From NCBI RefSeq assembly GCF_030295385.1, contig NZ_AP027079.1:2542001-2606000 (forward strand): a DNA stretch of 64,000 nucleotides. Direction: 5' to 3'. The notes below the pieces were generated by a model that was given only the letters and a program-made list of their open reading frames with translations, was not told the origin of the DNA and did not search any database. Of this stretch, positions 25,589-34,427 are shown piece after piece; within the stretch, counting starts at the first letter, position 1, and each line of letters begins with the position of its first letter. Origin of the DNA: Geothrix oryzae (GTDB lineage Bacteria > Acidobacteriota > Holophagae > Holophagales > Holophagaceae). The position numbers were made by a program, and so were the translations under genes.

Positions 25589-26011
25589 ATGAGCAACACC
25601 CGCTACACCGTCGCCATCCATGTGCTCACCCTGCTGGCCTACGCCGGTCCCGAGGCGCTCACCTCCGACTACATCGCCGGCAGCGTGAACACCAACCCCG
25701 TGGTCATCCGCCGCATCCTGGCCCGCCTGCGGGCGGCCCGGCTGGTGCGGTCCCAGGGTGGCCCCGGGGGCGGCTGGCAGCTGCTCCAGGCGCCGGAAGC
25801 CATCCACCTCCAGCAGGTGCTGGCGGCCATGGGGGTGGATGCCGCCTTCCCCCTGCACGCGGCGGCCCCCAATGTGCAGTGTCCCGTGGGCCGCTCCATC
25901 CAGGGGCTGCTCACCCACCACTTCCGCCTCGCCCAGGAAGCCCTGGAGCGGCAGCTGGCGGGCGTCACCCTCGCCGATCTGGTGGCGGGCGTGAAGGCCC
26001 AGCCCGCCTGA
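25589..26011 (+). CDS. Rrf2-family transcriptional regulator (single-Cys, YwnA-like)
   Basis: The 140-residue protein has the Rrf2 winged helix: TRYTVAIHVLTLLAY, TSDYIAGSVNTNPVVIRRILARLRAARLV and the wing GGPGGGWQLL. It lacks the three-cysteine cluster of Fe-S Rrf2 proteins and has one cysteine, C98 in NVQCPVG. This suggests thiol-based sensing of disulfide, quinone or electrophile stress, as in YwnA/HypR-like members. It is followed 54 bp later by an NmrA/QorB-type oxidoreductase, which it probably controls. The ligand is inference. Confidence 0.9.
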   Translation: MSNTRYTVAIHVLTLLAYAGPEALTSDYIAGSVNTNPVVIRRILARLRAARLVRSQGGPGGGWQLLQAPEAIHLQQVLAAMGVDAAFPLHAAAPNVQCPVGRSIQGLLTHHFRLAQEALERQLAGVTLADLVAGVKAQPA

Positions 26012-26029
26012 CTTTTTTTGCCCTTATCC

Positions 26030-26046
26030 GCAACCATTCCGGTTGC
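26030..26046 (+). promoter_or_regulatory. Small palindrome upstream of the NmrA-type oxidoreductase
   Basis: GCAACC / GGTTGC (26030-26035 and 26041-26046) with a 5-base centre lies 20 bp before the start codon at 26066. Preceded by ATCCG, it resembles half of the Rrf2 palindrome upstream (ATCCGnAACCA...GGTT), which suggests the same regulator binds both sites. Confidence 0.45.
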
Positions 26047-26065
26047 ACTTTCTCCAGGAGATCCC

Positions 26066-26956
26066 ATGACCCCCCACCCCCTCACCAGCCCTCTCACCGG
26101 CCCCATCGTCGTCACTGGCGCCACCGGCCAGCTGGGCCGCCTCGTGCTGGCCTCCCTCCTGAAGCAGGTGCCCGCCGCCCAGCTGGTGGCCGCCGTGCGC
26201 AGCCCCGAGAAGGCCCAGGATCTGGCCGCCCAGGGCATCCAGGTGCGCAAGGCCGACTATGACCGACCGGACACGCTGGTCGAGGCCTTCCGCGGCGCCG
26301 GGAAGGTGCTGCTCATCTCCTCGAACGAGATCGGCCAGAGGTTCGCCCAGCACCGCGCCGCCGTGGACGCGGCCCGGAAGGCCGGGGTGCCGCTCCTGGC
26401 CTACACGAGCCTGCTCCGCGCCGACACCTCGCCCCTGCCCCTGGCGCTCGAACACCGGGAGACGGAAGCCTACCTGAAGGCCTCGGGTCTGCCCTTCGTG
26501 CTGCTGCGGAACGGCTGGTACACGGAGAACTATGCGGCCAGCATCCCATCGGCCCTGCAGCACGGGGCGTTCCTGGGCAGCGCGGGCGAAGGGAAGATCG
26601 CCTCGGCCGCCCGCGCCGACTACGCCGAGGCCGCCGCCGCCGTGCTGCTGCGCGACGGCCAGGCGGGCCAGGTCCACGAGCTGGCGGGCGACACGGCCTA
26701 CACCCTGCGCGAGCTGACCGCGGAGCTCAGCCGCCAGTCGGGCAAGGCCGTGGCCTACCAGAACCTGCCCGAAGCGGAGTTCAAGGCCATCCTCCTGGGC
26801 GCCGGGCTGCCCGAAGCCATCGCCAGCCTGCTGGCGGAATCCGACACCGGCGCCGCGAAGGGTGGCCTCTTCGACGATTCCCGCACCCTGCGCCGCCTCA
26901 TCGGCCGTCCCACCACGCCCATGGCGGACACCGTCGGCGCCGCGCTGCGGGGCTGA
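26066..26956 (+). CDS. NAD(P)H-binding NmrA/QorB-type oxidoreductase
   Basis: The 296-residue protein opens with the Rossmann motif VVTGATGQLGRLVLASLL (about residues 15-32). It continues like quinone oxidoreductase 2 (QorB/YtfG): DYDRPDTLVEAFRGAGKVLLIS, LLAYTSLLRADTSPLPLALEHRETE and LLRNGWYTENYA. These proteins reduce quinones with NADPH. The ATG at 26066 has CAGGAG eight bases upstream. Together with the Rrf2 regulator it forms a likely quinone/electrophile stress unit, a pairing inferred from position. Confidence 0.88.
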   Translation: MTPHPLTSPLTGPIVVTGATGQLGRLVLASLLKQVPAAQLVAAVRSPEKAQDLAAQGIQVRKADYDRPDTLVEAFRGAGKVLLISSNEIGQRFAQHRAAVDAARKAGVPLLAYTSLLRADTSPLPLALEHRETEAYLKASGLPFVLLRNGWYTENYAASIPSALQHGAFLGSAGEGKIASAARADYAEAAAAVLLRDGQAGQVHELAGDTAYTLRELTAELSRQSGKAVAYQNLPEAEFKAILLGAGLPEAIASLLAESDTGAAKGGLFDDSRTLRRLIGRPTTPMADTVGAALRG

Positions 26957-27070
26957 GTGCCCTCACCTTCATGGCGCCCCCCCTCCCGGGACCGATCCTT
27001 GTGCTGCGCCCGCCCGGCCTTGTGCCGCGCCCCTCCGGCGCCCATCCGGGTTCGGTCCCAGGAGGCTGCC

Positions 27071-27526
27071 ATGCCCACGACCTTGCTGAAGGATTTCCTC
27101 TCCCAGAACCGGGTGGCCCACCAGGTCATCCAACATCCGGTGGCCTTCACGGCCACTTCGGTCGCCGGGGCCGCGCACATTTCCGGCAAGGAGATGGCCA
27201 AGACGGTGGTGGTGAACCTGGACGGGCGCCTGGTCCTGGCCGTGGTGCCGGCCAACCGGAAGGTGGACCTGGAGCGCCTGCGCCAGGCCGCCGGGGCCAT
27301 CCGCGCCGAGCTGGCCGACGAGCGCGAGTTCATCGCCGACTTCCCGGAATGCGAACCCGGGGCCATGCCGCCCTTCGGGAACCTCTACGGCATGCCGGTC
27401 TTCGTGGAGCCGCACCTGGCGGCCGACAAGGAGATCGCCTTCAACGCCGGGACGCACACCGAGCTGATCCGCATGTCCTACCAGGACTTCGAGCGCCTGA
27501 CGCACCCGAAGCTCGTGGACATGTAG
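27071..27526 (+). CDS. YbaK/ProX-type aminoacyl-tRNA deacylase
   Basis: The 151-residue protein is a single YbaK domain: VIQHPVAFTATSVAGAAHI, KTVVVNLDGRLVLAVVPANRKVD with the conserved Lys, and FGNLYGMPVFVEPHLA. Such enzymes hydrolyse mischarged tRNAs such as Cys- or Ala-tRNA(Pro). The ATG at 27071 follows GGAGG. It is a single gene 114 bp after the oxidoreductase and ends in a hairpin. Precise tRNA specificity cannot be inferred. Confidence 0.85.
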   Translation: MPTTLLKDFLSQNRVAHQVIQHPVAFTATSVAGAAHISGKEMAKTVVVNLDGRLVLAVVPANRKVDLERLRQAAGAIRAELADEREFIADFPECEPGAMPPFGNLYGMPVFVEPHLAADKEIAFNAGTHTELIRMSYQDFERLTHPKLVDM

Positions 27527-27548
27527 GGTCTGTTTTGAAAACAGACCC
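27526..27548. terminator. Bidirectional terminator-like palindrome
   Basis: A perfect 23-base palindrome (11-bp arms GGGTCTGTTTT and AAAACAGACCC around one base) sits immediately after the ybaK-type stop and before the convergent hybrid kinase. The T/A runs next to the loop suit termination on both strands. Confidence 0.65.
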
Positions 27549-27581
27549 TGGCCACCCCGAGCGGTGCCCCTTCACCCGGTG

Positions 27582-30401
27582 TCATCGCCGGGTGAAGGGC
27601 TCCAGGTGGCGCTGCAGGTCGCCCATGCTGAAGGGTTTGGCGAGCAGGGTGACGCCTGCGTGGGCCTGGGTCAGGTCCCGGGCCGTCTGATCGGCCCGGC
27701 CCGTGGCCAGCAGCACGGGCAGATCGGGCAGCAGGGCCCGCAGGCGCGGCAGGGTCCCCGCCCCGCCCAGGCCCGGCATGTTCATGTCGAGGATGACCAC
27801 GGCGGGCCTCAGGCCCGCCTCGAGTTTGGCCAGGGCCTCCTCGCCGCTGGGGGCGAGGGTGACGCGATGCCCGAGCAGCTCGAGGATCGCCTGTATGGAG
27901 CTCTGGATCAGCTCGTCGTCGTCCACCAGGAGGACCTTCAGCGAGGGGAGGCCGCCCACGATCTTCTGGGGCCCGGAGGATTCCCGGGGCTCCCCGGAAA
28001 CGCCGGAGGCGGGGAAGCGCAGGATCACGCAGGTGCCCCGGCCGGGCTCGCTCTGGAGCTCCATCTTCCCGCCGTGGGCCTTCACGGTGCTGTAGACGAG
28101 GGAGAGCCCCAGGCCCGTACCCTTGCCCACCTCCTTGGTGGTGAAGAAGGGATCCAGGGCCTTCTCCAGCACCTCCGGGGCCATGCCCGTCCCCGTGTCC
28201 TCCACCCGGGCCTCGACCCAACCCCCCTCCAGGTTCCGGGTTCCCAAGGTGAGGGTGCCGTTCTCCGGCATGGCATCCACGGCGTTGACGCAGAGGTTCA
28301 TGAAGGCGTGGGCCAGGTCGGCGGCGTCCCCCCGGACGGGGCGCAGGTCCGGGGCCAGATCGAGTTGCAGCCTCACCTTCGCGAGGGTGGTGCGCTCCAG
28401 CAGGTGCACCTCCTCCCGGAGGATGGCGTTCAGATCCAGTTCCCGCTGCTCGGCGGGGTTCTGCCGCGCCAGGTTCAGCAGGCTCTTCACCATCTCCCCG
28501 CCCCGCCGGGCGGCCTTGAGGATGGTGCTGAAGGCGCCGTGGGCGGGGCTGCCGACCGGGTGGTTCTCGAGGTGGGCCGAGGCCAGCCCCAGGATGGCCC
28601 CCAGCACATTGTTCATGTCGTGGGCCACGCCGCCCGCCAGGCTGCCCAGGCTTTCCATCTTCTGGGACTGCTGGATCTTCTGCTCGATGAGCAGCTGCTC
28701 CCGCTCCATGCGCTTGCGCTCGGTGATGTCCGTGATCACCCCCACCAGGGCATCCAGGCTGCCGTCCGGGTGTTCCAGCCGCCGCCCGGACAGGTGGCCC
28801 CAGAACTCGCTGCCGTCCTGGCGGAGGTAGCGCCGCTCCACGGAGACCGAGTGGACCTGCCCCTGGATCAGCTGGCGCATGCGCTCGTCGCCCACCTGCT
28901 TTTCGGAAGGGTGCAGGTGGTTCGTGTAGGGGGTGCCGATGAGGTCCTGGAGGCTGACGCCGAACATCTCCGCCATGCGCCGGTTCGCGAAGGCGACACT
29001 CCCGTCCGACGCCACCAGGATGATGCCCGCCTCGGAGGTCTCGAAGATGACCCGCAGCTGCTCCTCGCGCTCCCGCAGGGTCTTCTCGGCCCGCTTGCGC
29101 TCGGTGATGTCGTGGACGATCGAGTGCAGGACCTCGCGGTTCCCCAGCTGGATGCGGCTGGAGGAGCTCTGCACCTCGCGGATGGACCCGTCCGCCAGCC
29201 GGTGCTGGAACTCGAAGCGGCCTCCGGTCTCCCTGCGGACCGAGGCCATGGCCTCTGCGAGCCTCTCGGCCGGCAGGGCGTTGATCTCCGAGATGGACAT
29301 GCCGACCAGCCGCTCCCTCGGGTAGCCGTAGAAGGCGACCGCCGCCGCGTTCGCGTCGAGGATCTGTCCCCCGTCCGCATCGATCATCAGCATGATGGCG
29401 CTGCTGTCCGTGAACTGGCGCCGGTAGGAGGCCTCGCTCTCCTTCAGGGCCGCCTCCGCCTGGCGGCGCTCCAGCTCCCCGGCCGCGCGCCCCGCCACCA
29501 GCTTCAGCACGGATTCCGCCAGGGCCGGATCGGCCAGGGGGCGCCGCCCGATCACCGCGATCAGGCCCGCGGGGTGGCCCCGGTGATCCCAGAGGGTGAC
29601 GCCGACATAGCTCTCCGCCCGCAGGTCCCGGAGCATGGCGTCGTCCGGAAAGGAGCCCGCCACCCCGGCGGGGAAGCAGCAGACGGTCTCCCCCACCACG
29701 GAGCCGCAGGGGGTGCCCTTCAGGGCATAGGCCACATTGTCCTCGAAGCGGCCATCGCTCCACACGGTCAGCGTCTGGGCCCTCAAGCCGTCCCCTTCGA
29801 GCTGGTCGATGCAGACGAAGTCCATGCCCAGCTTCCCGGCGAGGAAGCGCGCCAGGGACTGGAAGAAGTCCTCGCCGGGCGCGCTGCCGCAGGTGGCGAG
29901 GAAGCTGTTCACCTCCCGGAAGGCCAGATCCTGCTTCTGCAGGGCCTCCTGGGCCTGCCTGGCCTCGGCCAGCACGGCCTTGGACCGGTGGTGGTCCGAC
30001 ACATCGCTGAAGGTGATGAGCACCCGGCCCCGCTCCAGGGGCGCCGCGGTGACGCTGAGCCAGATGATCTCCCCATCGGGCCGCCGCACCCCCAGCTCCG
30101 GCTCCACGACCCGGCGCCCCTCCCGGAGCGCCCGCAGGCCCGGCAGATCCTCGGCCGCCATCGGGGCGCCGTCGGCATGGAAGAGATCCCAGAGGGGGCT
30201 CTCAAGCGTGCGGAGCTCGAGCTCGGCCCGGGAGAGCCCCAGCAGGCGGCTGGCCTCCGCGTTGGCCTGGAGGACCCGGCCCGCCCCATCCACGAGGGTG
30301 ATCCCCAGGGGGAACGCGTCCAGCGGCAGCTCCGCCAGCCCGCCGGGGCCGGCGGCGCCGGCGGGATCGGGCAGGGCGTCTTGGGCATCGGGAGAAGGCA
30401 T
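27582..30401 (-). CDS. Hybrid sensor histidine kinase (PAS-GAF-PAS-PAS-HisKA-HATPase-REC)
   Basis: The 939-residue protein has no membrane span, so it is cytoplasmic. In order: PAS (about 20-135), a GAF-like region (about 150-310), PAS (about 325-445) and PAS (about 450-570). HisKA follows with phosphoacceptor H594 in GGVAHDMNNVLGA, then HATPase_c with GKGTGLGLSLVYSTVKAHGG, and a C-terminal receiver with D872 in VVILDMNMPG. The receiver suggests a phosphorelay or self-control. An upstream ATG at 30449 is also possible and would add 16 residues; neither has a strong ribosome site. No dedicated response regulator is adjacent. Signal unknown. Confidence 0.88.
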   Translation of the reverse strand: MPSPDAQDALPDPAGAAGPGGLAELPLDAFPLGITLVDGAGRVLQANAEASRLLGLSRAELELRTLESPLWDLFHADGAPMAAEDLPGLRALREGRRVVEPELGVRRPDGEIIWLSVTAAPLERGRVLITFSDVSDHHRSKAVLAEARQAQEALQKQDLAFREVNSFLATCGSAPGEDFFQSLARFLAGKLGMDFVCIDQLEGDGLRAQTLTVWSDGRFEDNVAYALKGTPCGSVVGETVCCFPAGVAGSFPDDAMLRDLRAESYVGVTLWDHRGHPAGLIAVIGRRPLADPALAESVLKLVAGRAAGELERRQAEAALKESEASYRRQFTDSSAIMLMIDADGGQILDANAAAVAFYGYPRERLVGMSISEINALPAERLAEAMASVRRETGGRFEFQHRLADGSIREVQSSSSRIQLGNREVLHSIVHDITERKRAEKTLREREEQLRVIFETSEAGIILVASDGSVAFANRRMAEMFGVSLQDLIGTPYTNHLHPSEKQVGDERMRQLIQGQVHSVSVERRYLRQDGSEFWGHLSGRRLEHPDGSLDALVGVITDITERKRMEREQLLIEQKIQQSQKMESLGSLAGGVAHDMNNVLGAILGLASAHLENHPVGSPAHGAFSTILKAARRGGEMVKSLLNLARQNPAEQRELDLNAILREEVHLLERTTLAKVRLQLDLAPDLRPVRGDAADLAHAFMNLCVNAVDAMPENGTLTLGTRNLEGGWVEARVEDTGTGMAPEVLEKALDPFFTTKEVGKGTGLGLSLVYSTVKAHGGKMELQSEPGRGTCVILRFPASGVSGEPRESSGPQKIVGGLPSLKVLLVDDDELIQSSIQAILELLGHRVTLAPSGEEALAKLEAGLRPAVVILDMNMPGLGGAGTLPRLRALLPDLPVLLATGRADQTARDLTQAHAGVTLLAKPFSMGDLQRHLEPFTRR

Positions 30402-30493
30402 GGGAGAACCAGAATGGGGGCAACAGAATCTTTTCGACAGCGGGGTCATAAACCTGCGAATTGGCCCGGGCCGGAATCAGCGATACTCGGCTG

Positions 30494-31045
30494 ATGCCGC
30501 CCCTCTCGCGCCCCGCCCTCCGCTGGACCGCCCTCATCGGCCTCTGGGCCCTGGTGGGCGCCGTGGCGTGGATCCTGGCGGTGCAGGTGTTCCTCATCGC
30601 CCTGAACCCCTTCTGCCATGTGCAGCGGCCCGGGGTCGCCTGGATGACGGTGCGCAGCGTGGATCGCGATCCCGACAGCCAGCTCACGGACTTCGTCACG
30701 GCCCGGCAGGGCGACGCGGACCAGGTGCTCCGCATGGCCAAGGCCGAGGCGGCGGAGCTGCGCGTGGACGACGAGGTGTGGATCCTCGACGCCTGGTACG
30801 CCGACGGCCTGCGCCCCACGCAGTTCCGCCTCACGCCCCTGCGCCTCCTGCTGGAGTATCCGGCCCTGCTGCTGCTCCCCACCGCCTGGGCGCTCTGGCG
30901 CGTGCGGCGGGCCCGCCAGGTGGCCGAGGCCGCCCCGCCGCCGCCCGTGCGCCGCACCTTCACCGACGACTTCCACCTGCGGGCCCAGCGCTTCGCCAAG
31001 CCGGAATCCGTGGACAAGGATCCCGGCGGGGCCCCGCCGGACTGA
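30494..31045 (+). CDS. Hypothetical membrane protein
   Basis: The 183-residue protein has an N-terminal transmembrane segment (about 10-38, LIGLWALVGAVAWILAVQVF), an outside domain of about 75 residues (HVQRPGVAWMTVRSVDRDPD ...) and a second span (about 113-135, LLLEYPALLLLPTAWALWRV). A charged cytoplasmic tail follows. The family is not recognised. It is divergent from the hybrid kinase, 93 bp away, and could share control with it. The ATG at 30494 matches the coding start. Confidence 0.6.
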   Translation: MPPLSRPALRWTALIGLWALVGAVAWILAVQVFLIALNPFCHVQRPGVAWMTVRSVDRDPDSQLTDFVTARQGDADQVLRMAKAEAAELRVDDEVWILDAWYADGLRPTQFRLTPLRLLLEYPALLLLPTAWALWRVRRARQVAEAAPPPPVRRTFTDDFHLRAQRFAKPESVDKDPGGAPPD

Positions 31046-31067
31046 TCCGGCCGGGAGAGGCTTGCCT

Positions 31068-31589
31068 TCAGCCCTTCTTGTCGCCGGGCTCGGCCTTCAG
31101 TTCCTCGGCCTTGGGGGCCTCAGGCTTCGGGGCCTCGGCGGGTTTCGCCTTGGGCGCCTCGGCGACCTTGGGCTTGGGCGCCTCGACGGCCTTGGGCTTG
31201 GCGACCTCGGCGGGCTTGGTGGCGGCCTGGTAGGCCTTCCAGGATTCCTCGGCCTTGCGGTGGAGTTCCTCGGCCCGCTTCTTGTGGGCATCGGCCCGCT
31301 TCTGGAGCCCCTCCGCCTGCCGCCGCGCCGCGTCGGCCTTCTTCAGGGCCTCGGCTTCGGCCCGCTTGTAGGCCGCCTGGCGGGTCTTCTCCTGGGTCGC
31401 CCGCAGCTTCTGCTGGCGCGCCTCTCTGGCGAGGCGGTCGGCCTGGACCTGGCGCTTCTCCAGTTCCTGGTCCCGGCGGGCGGGCGGGGCCACCTTGACC
31501 TTCTCGGGGACCTTGGCCGGAGCGGCGGGTTTCGGTTCCTGGGCGGACAAGAAGAGGGGCAGGAGCAGCAGGCTGGCGAGGCGCTTCAT
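31068..31589 (-). CDS. Ala/Lys-rich secreted coiled-coil protein
   Basis: The ATG at 31589 yields 173 residues: a signal peptide (RLASLLLLPLFLSAQ), a long charged helix of heptad-like sequence (KRAEAEALKKADAARRQAEG) over about residues 40-120, and a repeat tail of PK/AE-rich units (PKAVEAPKPKVAEAPKAKP). It resembles periplasmic TolA-like linkers in composition only. Low-complexity sequence prevents family assignment. Possibly structural in the periplasm. Confidence 0.6.
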   Translation of the reverse strand: MKRLASLLLLPLFLSAQEPKPAAPAKVPEKVKVAPPARRDQELEKRQVQADRLAREARQQKLRATQEKTRQAAYKRAEAEALKKADAARRQAEGLQKRADAHKKRAEELHRKAEESWKAYQAATKPAEVAKPKAVEAPKPKVAEAPKAKPAEAPKPEAPKAEELKAEPGDKKG

Positions 31590-31737
31590 GGGAACTCCGG
31601 GGGGTGGGGACCTCCATTCTGATCCCTCGACGCCGGAAGCCTGAAGCCAAAGCTGCGGAGGGCGGTCCTCCCGCCCTCCGCGCCGGGTCGCGCCGTGTCG
31701 CACCGGGCCGCCCGGGGCCATCCAAGGGCCGGGCGGG

Positions 31738-32580
31738 CTACTTCGCGCCTTCCTTCGGCGGCTTGACCGTCCAGAAGCCGGGGTCGCTGGCGACGACGCC
31801 GGGGCCGGGGTAGCTCAACTTGGGGTTGAAGGCGAAGAGCTGGTTCTCCACGGCGTTCACCGTCTCGGCGAAGACCTTCTGCATGCCCTTGCGGCCCTCT
31901 TCGCCCAGGGCCCCCTGGAAGGCCTTCTCCGCGTCCGCCATGCCGTCCAGCTCGGCCAGGGACTTCAGGGGCCGCAGCACGACGAAGGTGGGCGAGCCGG
32001 TGCCGGCGGCCACCTCGTAGAAGGCGAAGGAGGCCGCGTAGTGGCTCTTCTCATAGGCGGCCAGGGCCGTCTTGACGCCCTCCTCGAAGGCCCCGCCCTG
32101 CCCCTGCTTGATCCGGAAGGTCCGCACCCGCATGTAGCGCATCTTGCCGATCTCCACGGGCGGGCCGTAGCTCAGGTCCTTGCGGAGGGCGCCCAGGAAG
32201 GTGCGCGTGCCGGTGAGGTGGTCGCCGTCCTGCTGGGAGATCTTCTCGATCTCGTGCTTCAGCGCCGGGTTCTTGTCGAACTCGTTCTGCTTGGCCTCCC
32301 AGTCCGCGAAGCTGGCGTAGCCCATGATGAACCAGGCCTCGCTGGCCCCGGTGAGGGCGTTCATGCCCAGGTAGTGATCCGTGGACTTGCCCTTGATGAG
32401 CGTCCGCGTCCAGGCGGACTCCGTGACCGAGTGGGCGGCCCCATGGCCGGGCTTGACCTCCTCGCGGACGAAGAGCATCAACGGCGGCGGCGGCATGGGA
32501 CCGCTCTGGGCGAGCAGGGCCGGCGCCACGAGGAAGGCCAGCCGGAAGCAGAGGGAAGAGGAGAAGAGGGACTGCTGCAT
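31738..32580 (-). CDS. Hypothetical secreted protein with ABM-like repeats
   Basis: The 280-residue protein has a signal peptide (SSSLCFRLAFLVAPALLAQ). The body consists of two similar halves starting LMLFVREEVKPGHGAAH and MRYMRVRTFRIKQGQGGAFEE. Each half resembles a dimeric alpha-beta barrel (antibiotic biosynthesis monooxygenase/NIPSNAP fold). The first half has YLGMNALTGASEAWFIMGYAS and the second FAFYEVAAGTGSPTFVVLRP. No catalytic residues can be identified. The A+T-rich 130 bp upstream (32581-32710) probably holds its promoter. Confidence 0.6.
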   Translation of the reverse strand: MQQSLFSSSLCFRLAFLVAPALLAQSGPMPPPPLMLFVREEVKPGHGAAHSVTESAWTRTLIKGKSTDHYLGMNALTGASEAWFIMGYASFADWEAKQNEFDKNPALKHEIEKISQQDGDHLTGTRTFLGALRKDLSYGPPVEIGKMRYMRVRTFRIKQGQGGAFEEGVKTALAAYEKSHYAASFAFYEVAAGTGSPTFVVLRPLKSLAELDGMADAEKAFQGALGEEGRKGMQKVFAETVNAVENQLFAFNPKLSYPGPGVVASDPGFWTVKPPKEGAK

Positions 32581-32710
32581 GGAAGCCCACCTCCAGAGGG
32601 CGGTCCCGAGCGTGGTCCCCATTCATTGTTTGTGTCTAGTATTTTTTATGTTGTAACATGATTGCTTAAGCGTTTTAATCCAATAACAAACCTTATGGTG
32701 CCTTACCTGT

Positions 32711-33979
32711 TCATGCCTCTCCCGACTTGCCGACTTCCGACGCCTGGAAGCTGCGGTACAGCAGCAGGTCGTACAGGAGCTTGAGGCCCCCCGCGATGAG
32801 GAAGGGCGTCCCGGCCAGGGCCGGAATGGCCAGGAGGGGCGTGGCCAGCACCGGGGAGATGGCGGCCCCGGTGGTGCGGGCGATGCCGGTGACGCCGGCG
32901 GCGGCGGACCGCTCATCCGGGGCCACCACGGCCATGGTGTAGGCCTGGCGCGTGGGCACATCCATCTGGGAGATGCTGAAGCGCAGCAACAGCACCGCGA
33001 TGGCCAGCGGCAGGTTCGGCATCAGCGGCACCAGGATCAGCAGCACATTCGAGGGGACATGGGTGAAGACCATGGTGCGGATGAGCCCGATCCTCCCCGC
33101 CAGCTTCACGGCGTAGAGGCTGGAGAGCCCGGCCAGGATGTTGGCCGCGAAGAAGATGGAGCCCAGCGTTCCCGGTGCCACGCCGAACTTCACATGGAAC
33201 CAGTAGGCCACGATGCTCTGGATGACGAAGCCGCCGGCGAAGGCGTCCAGCGAGAACAAGGCCGACAGCCGCAGCACCACGCCCCTGGAGGCATGCAGGC
33301 CGAAACGGTTGGCGGGGGCGCCGACCGCAGCGGGGAACGCAGGCGGCGGCGCCTCCACCGCCCCGGACATCTTGGCGAAGAGCAGGGCGAGGATCAGCCC
33401 CACGGCGGCGTAGGCGAACACCAGCACGCGGTAGCTGGCCACCGGCGCCAGGCCCGAGGCCTGGAGGGCCTGGGCGGCCCAGCCCCCGGCCAGCGCGCCG
33501 GTGGCGGTGGCGAAGGAGCCGGTGAGGTTGTACCAGGCGAAGACGCCGGTGCGGCGGTCCTCGGGCAGCAGCTGGGAGAGGGCCGCCTGCTCGATGGCCA
33601 GGAAGGGCCCCACCTCGTTGCCCGAGGGGCTGATGACGCCGAAGGTGGCCGCCAGCACCAGCACCGTGAAATCGCCGCTGAGGGCGAAGGGCACCCCCGC
33701 CGCCACCATGAGCGCCGCGCCCAGGACCAGCATCTTCTTGCGGCCGATGCGGTCGGCATGGAGCGTGATCCAGAGCGAGATGAGCGTGTCGCCCACCAGG
33801 GTCAGCGTCAGCAGCAGGCCGATGCGCCCCTCGCCGAAGCCCAGGCCCGCCAGGTAGAGCACCAGCACCACCGACAGGAACCCGTACGAGAACATCCGCG
33901 CCGCCCGGCTGAGGAAGAGCAGCCGGCCGTCAGGACCGAGGGTCTGGCCGAGCGTCGGGCTGGGTTGGGTGGGCGGCAT
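32711..33979 (-). CDS. MFS transporter
   Basis: The 422-residue protein has about twelve hydrophobic segments and the MFS motif A between helices 2 and 3 (HADRIGRKKMLVLGAALM, about residues 73-90). GVFAWYNLTGSFATATGALAGGWAA and FSISQMDVPTRQAYTMAVVAPDERSAAAG are further typical stretches. These suggest a drug or metabolite efflux protein of the Bcr/TetA-like type. Substrate unknown. It is divergent from the DUF2164 gene. The gene downstream on the same strand is the secreted protein at 31.7-32.6 kb. Confidence 0.85.
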   Translation of the reverse strand: MPPTQPSPTLGQTLGPDGRLLFLSRAARMFSYGFLSVVLVLYLAGLGFGEGRIGLLLTLTLVGDTLISLWITLHADRIGRKKMLVLGAALMVAAGVPFALSGDFTVLVLAATFGVISPSGNEVGPFLAIEQAALSQLLPEDRRTGVFAWYNLTGSFATATGALAGGWAAQALQASGLAPVASYRVLVFAYAAVGLILALLFAKMSGAVEAPPPAFPAAVGAPANRFGLHASRGVVLRLSALFSLDAFAGGFVIQSIVAYWFHVKFGVAPGTLGSIFFAANILAGLSSLYAVKLAGRIGLIRTMVFTHVPSNVLLILVPLMPNLPLAIAVLLLRFSISQMDVPTRQAYTMAVVAPDERSAAAGVTGIARTTGAAISPVLATPLLAIPALAGTPFLIAGGLKLLYDLLLYRSFQASEVGKSGEA

Positions 33980-34128
33980 GGTGTCTCCCGGGCAGCGGCC
34001 ACCGGCCGATCCACCGACAAGATAGAGCCATCACGGAGGCATCGGGCATCCAAGTGACCTCTGTCCACCGTTTCCTCCCCCCGTCAACCGCAGCCACACT
34101 GGAATCCGAGGCGATCCGCGAGGCTCCC

Positions 34129-34419
34129 ATGGACATCAAACTCTCCCCCGACACCGAGAAGCGCCTGCACGGGGCCATCCAGCGCTTCGTGGCCGAGGAG
34201 TACGGCGAGAGCGTGGGCGACCTGGGGGCGGGGACCTTCCTCTCCTTCTGCCTGAAGGAGCTCGGCCCGGCCATCTACAACCAGGCCATCGCCGACGCCC
34301 AGGCCTGCCTGCAGGAGCGGGTCACGGACCTGGAGAACATCTGCTTCGCGGAGGAGACCAGCTACTGGGACCAGGGCGGCCGCAAGGGCGTCACGCGGAA
34401 ACCCGGCCTCCGGCGCTAG
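34129..34419 (+). CDS. DUF2164 family protein
   Basis: The 96-residue protein has the DUF2164 pattern: an N-terminal helix (LSPDTEKRLHGAIQRFVAEEYGE), GDLGAGTFLSFCLKELGPAIYNQ and DAQACLQERVTDLENICF. Function is not known for this family. The ATG at 34129 is preceded by a GAGG-like site. The next gene starts 8 bp after its stop, so it begins a small run of plus-strand genes. Confidence 0.75.
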   Translation: MDIKLSPDTEKRLHGAIQRFVAEEYGESVGDLGAGTFLSFCLKELGPAIYNQAIADAQACLQERVTDLENICFAEETSYWDQGGRKGVTRKPGLRR

Positions 34420-34427
34420 ACTGGCCC

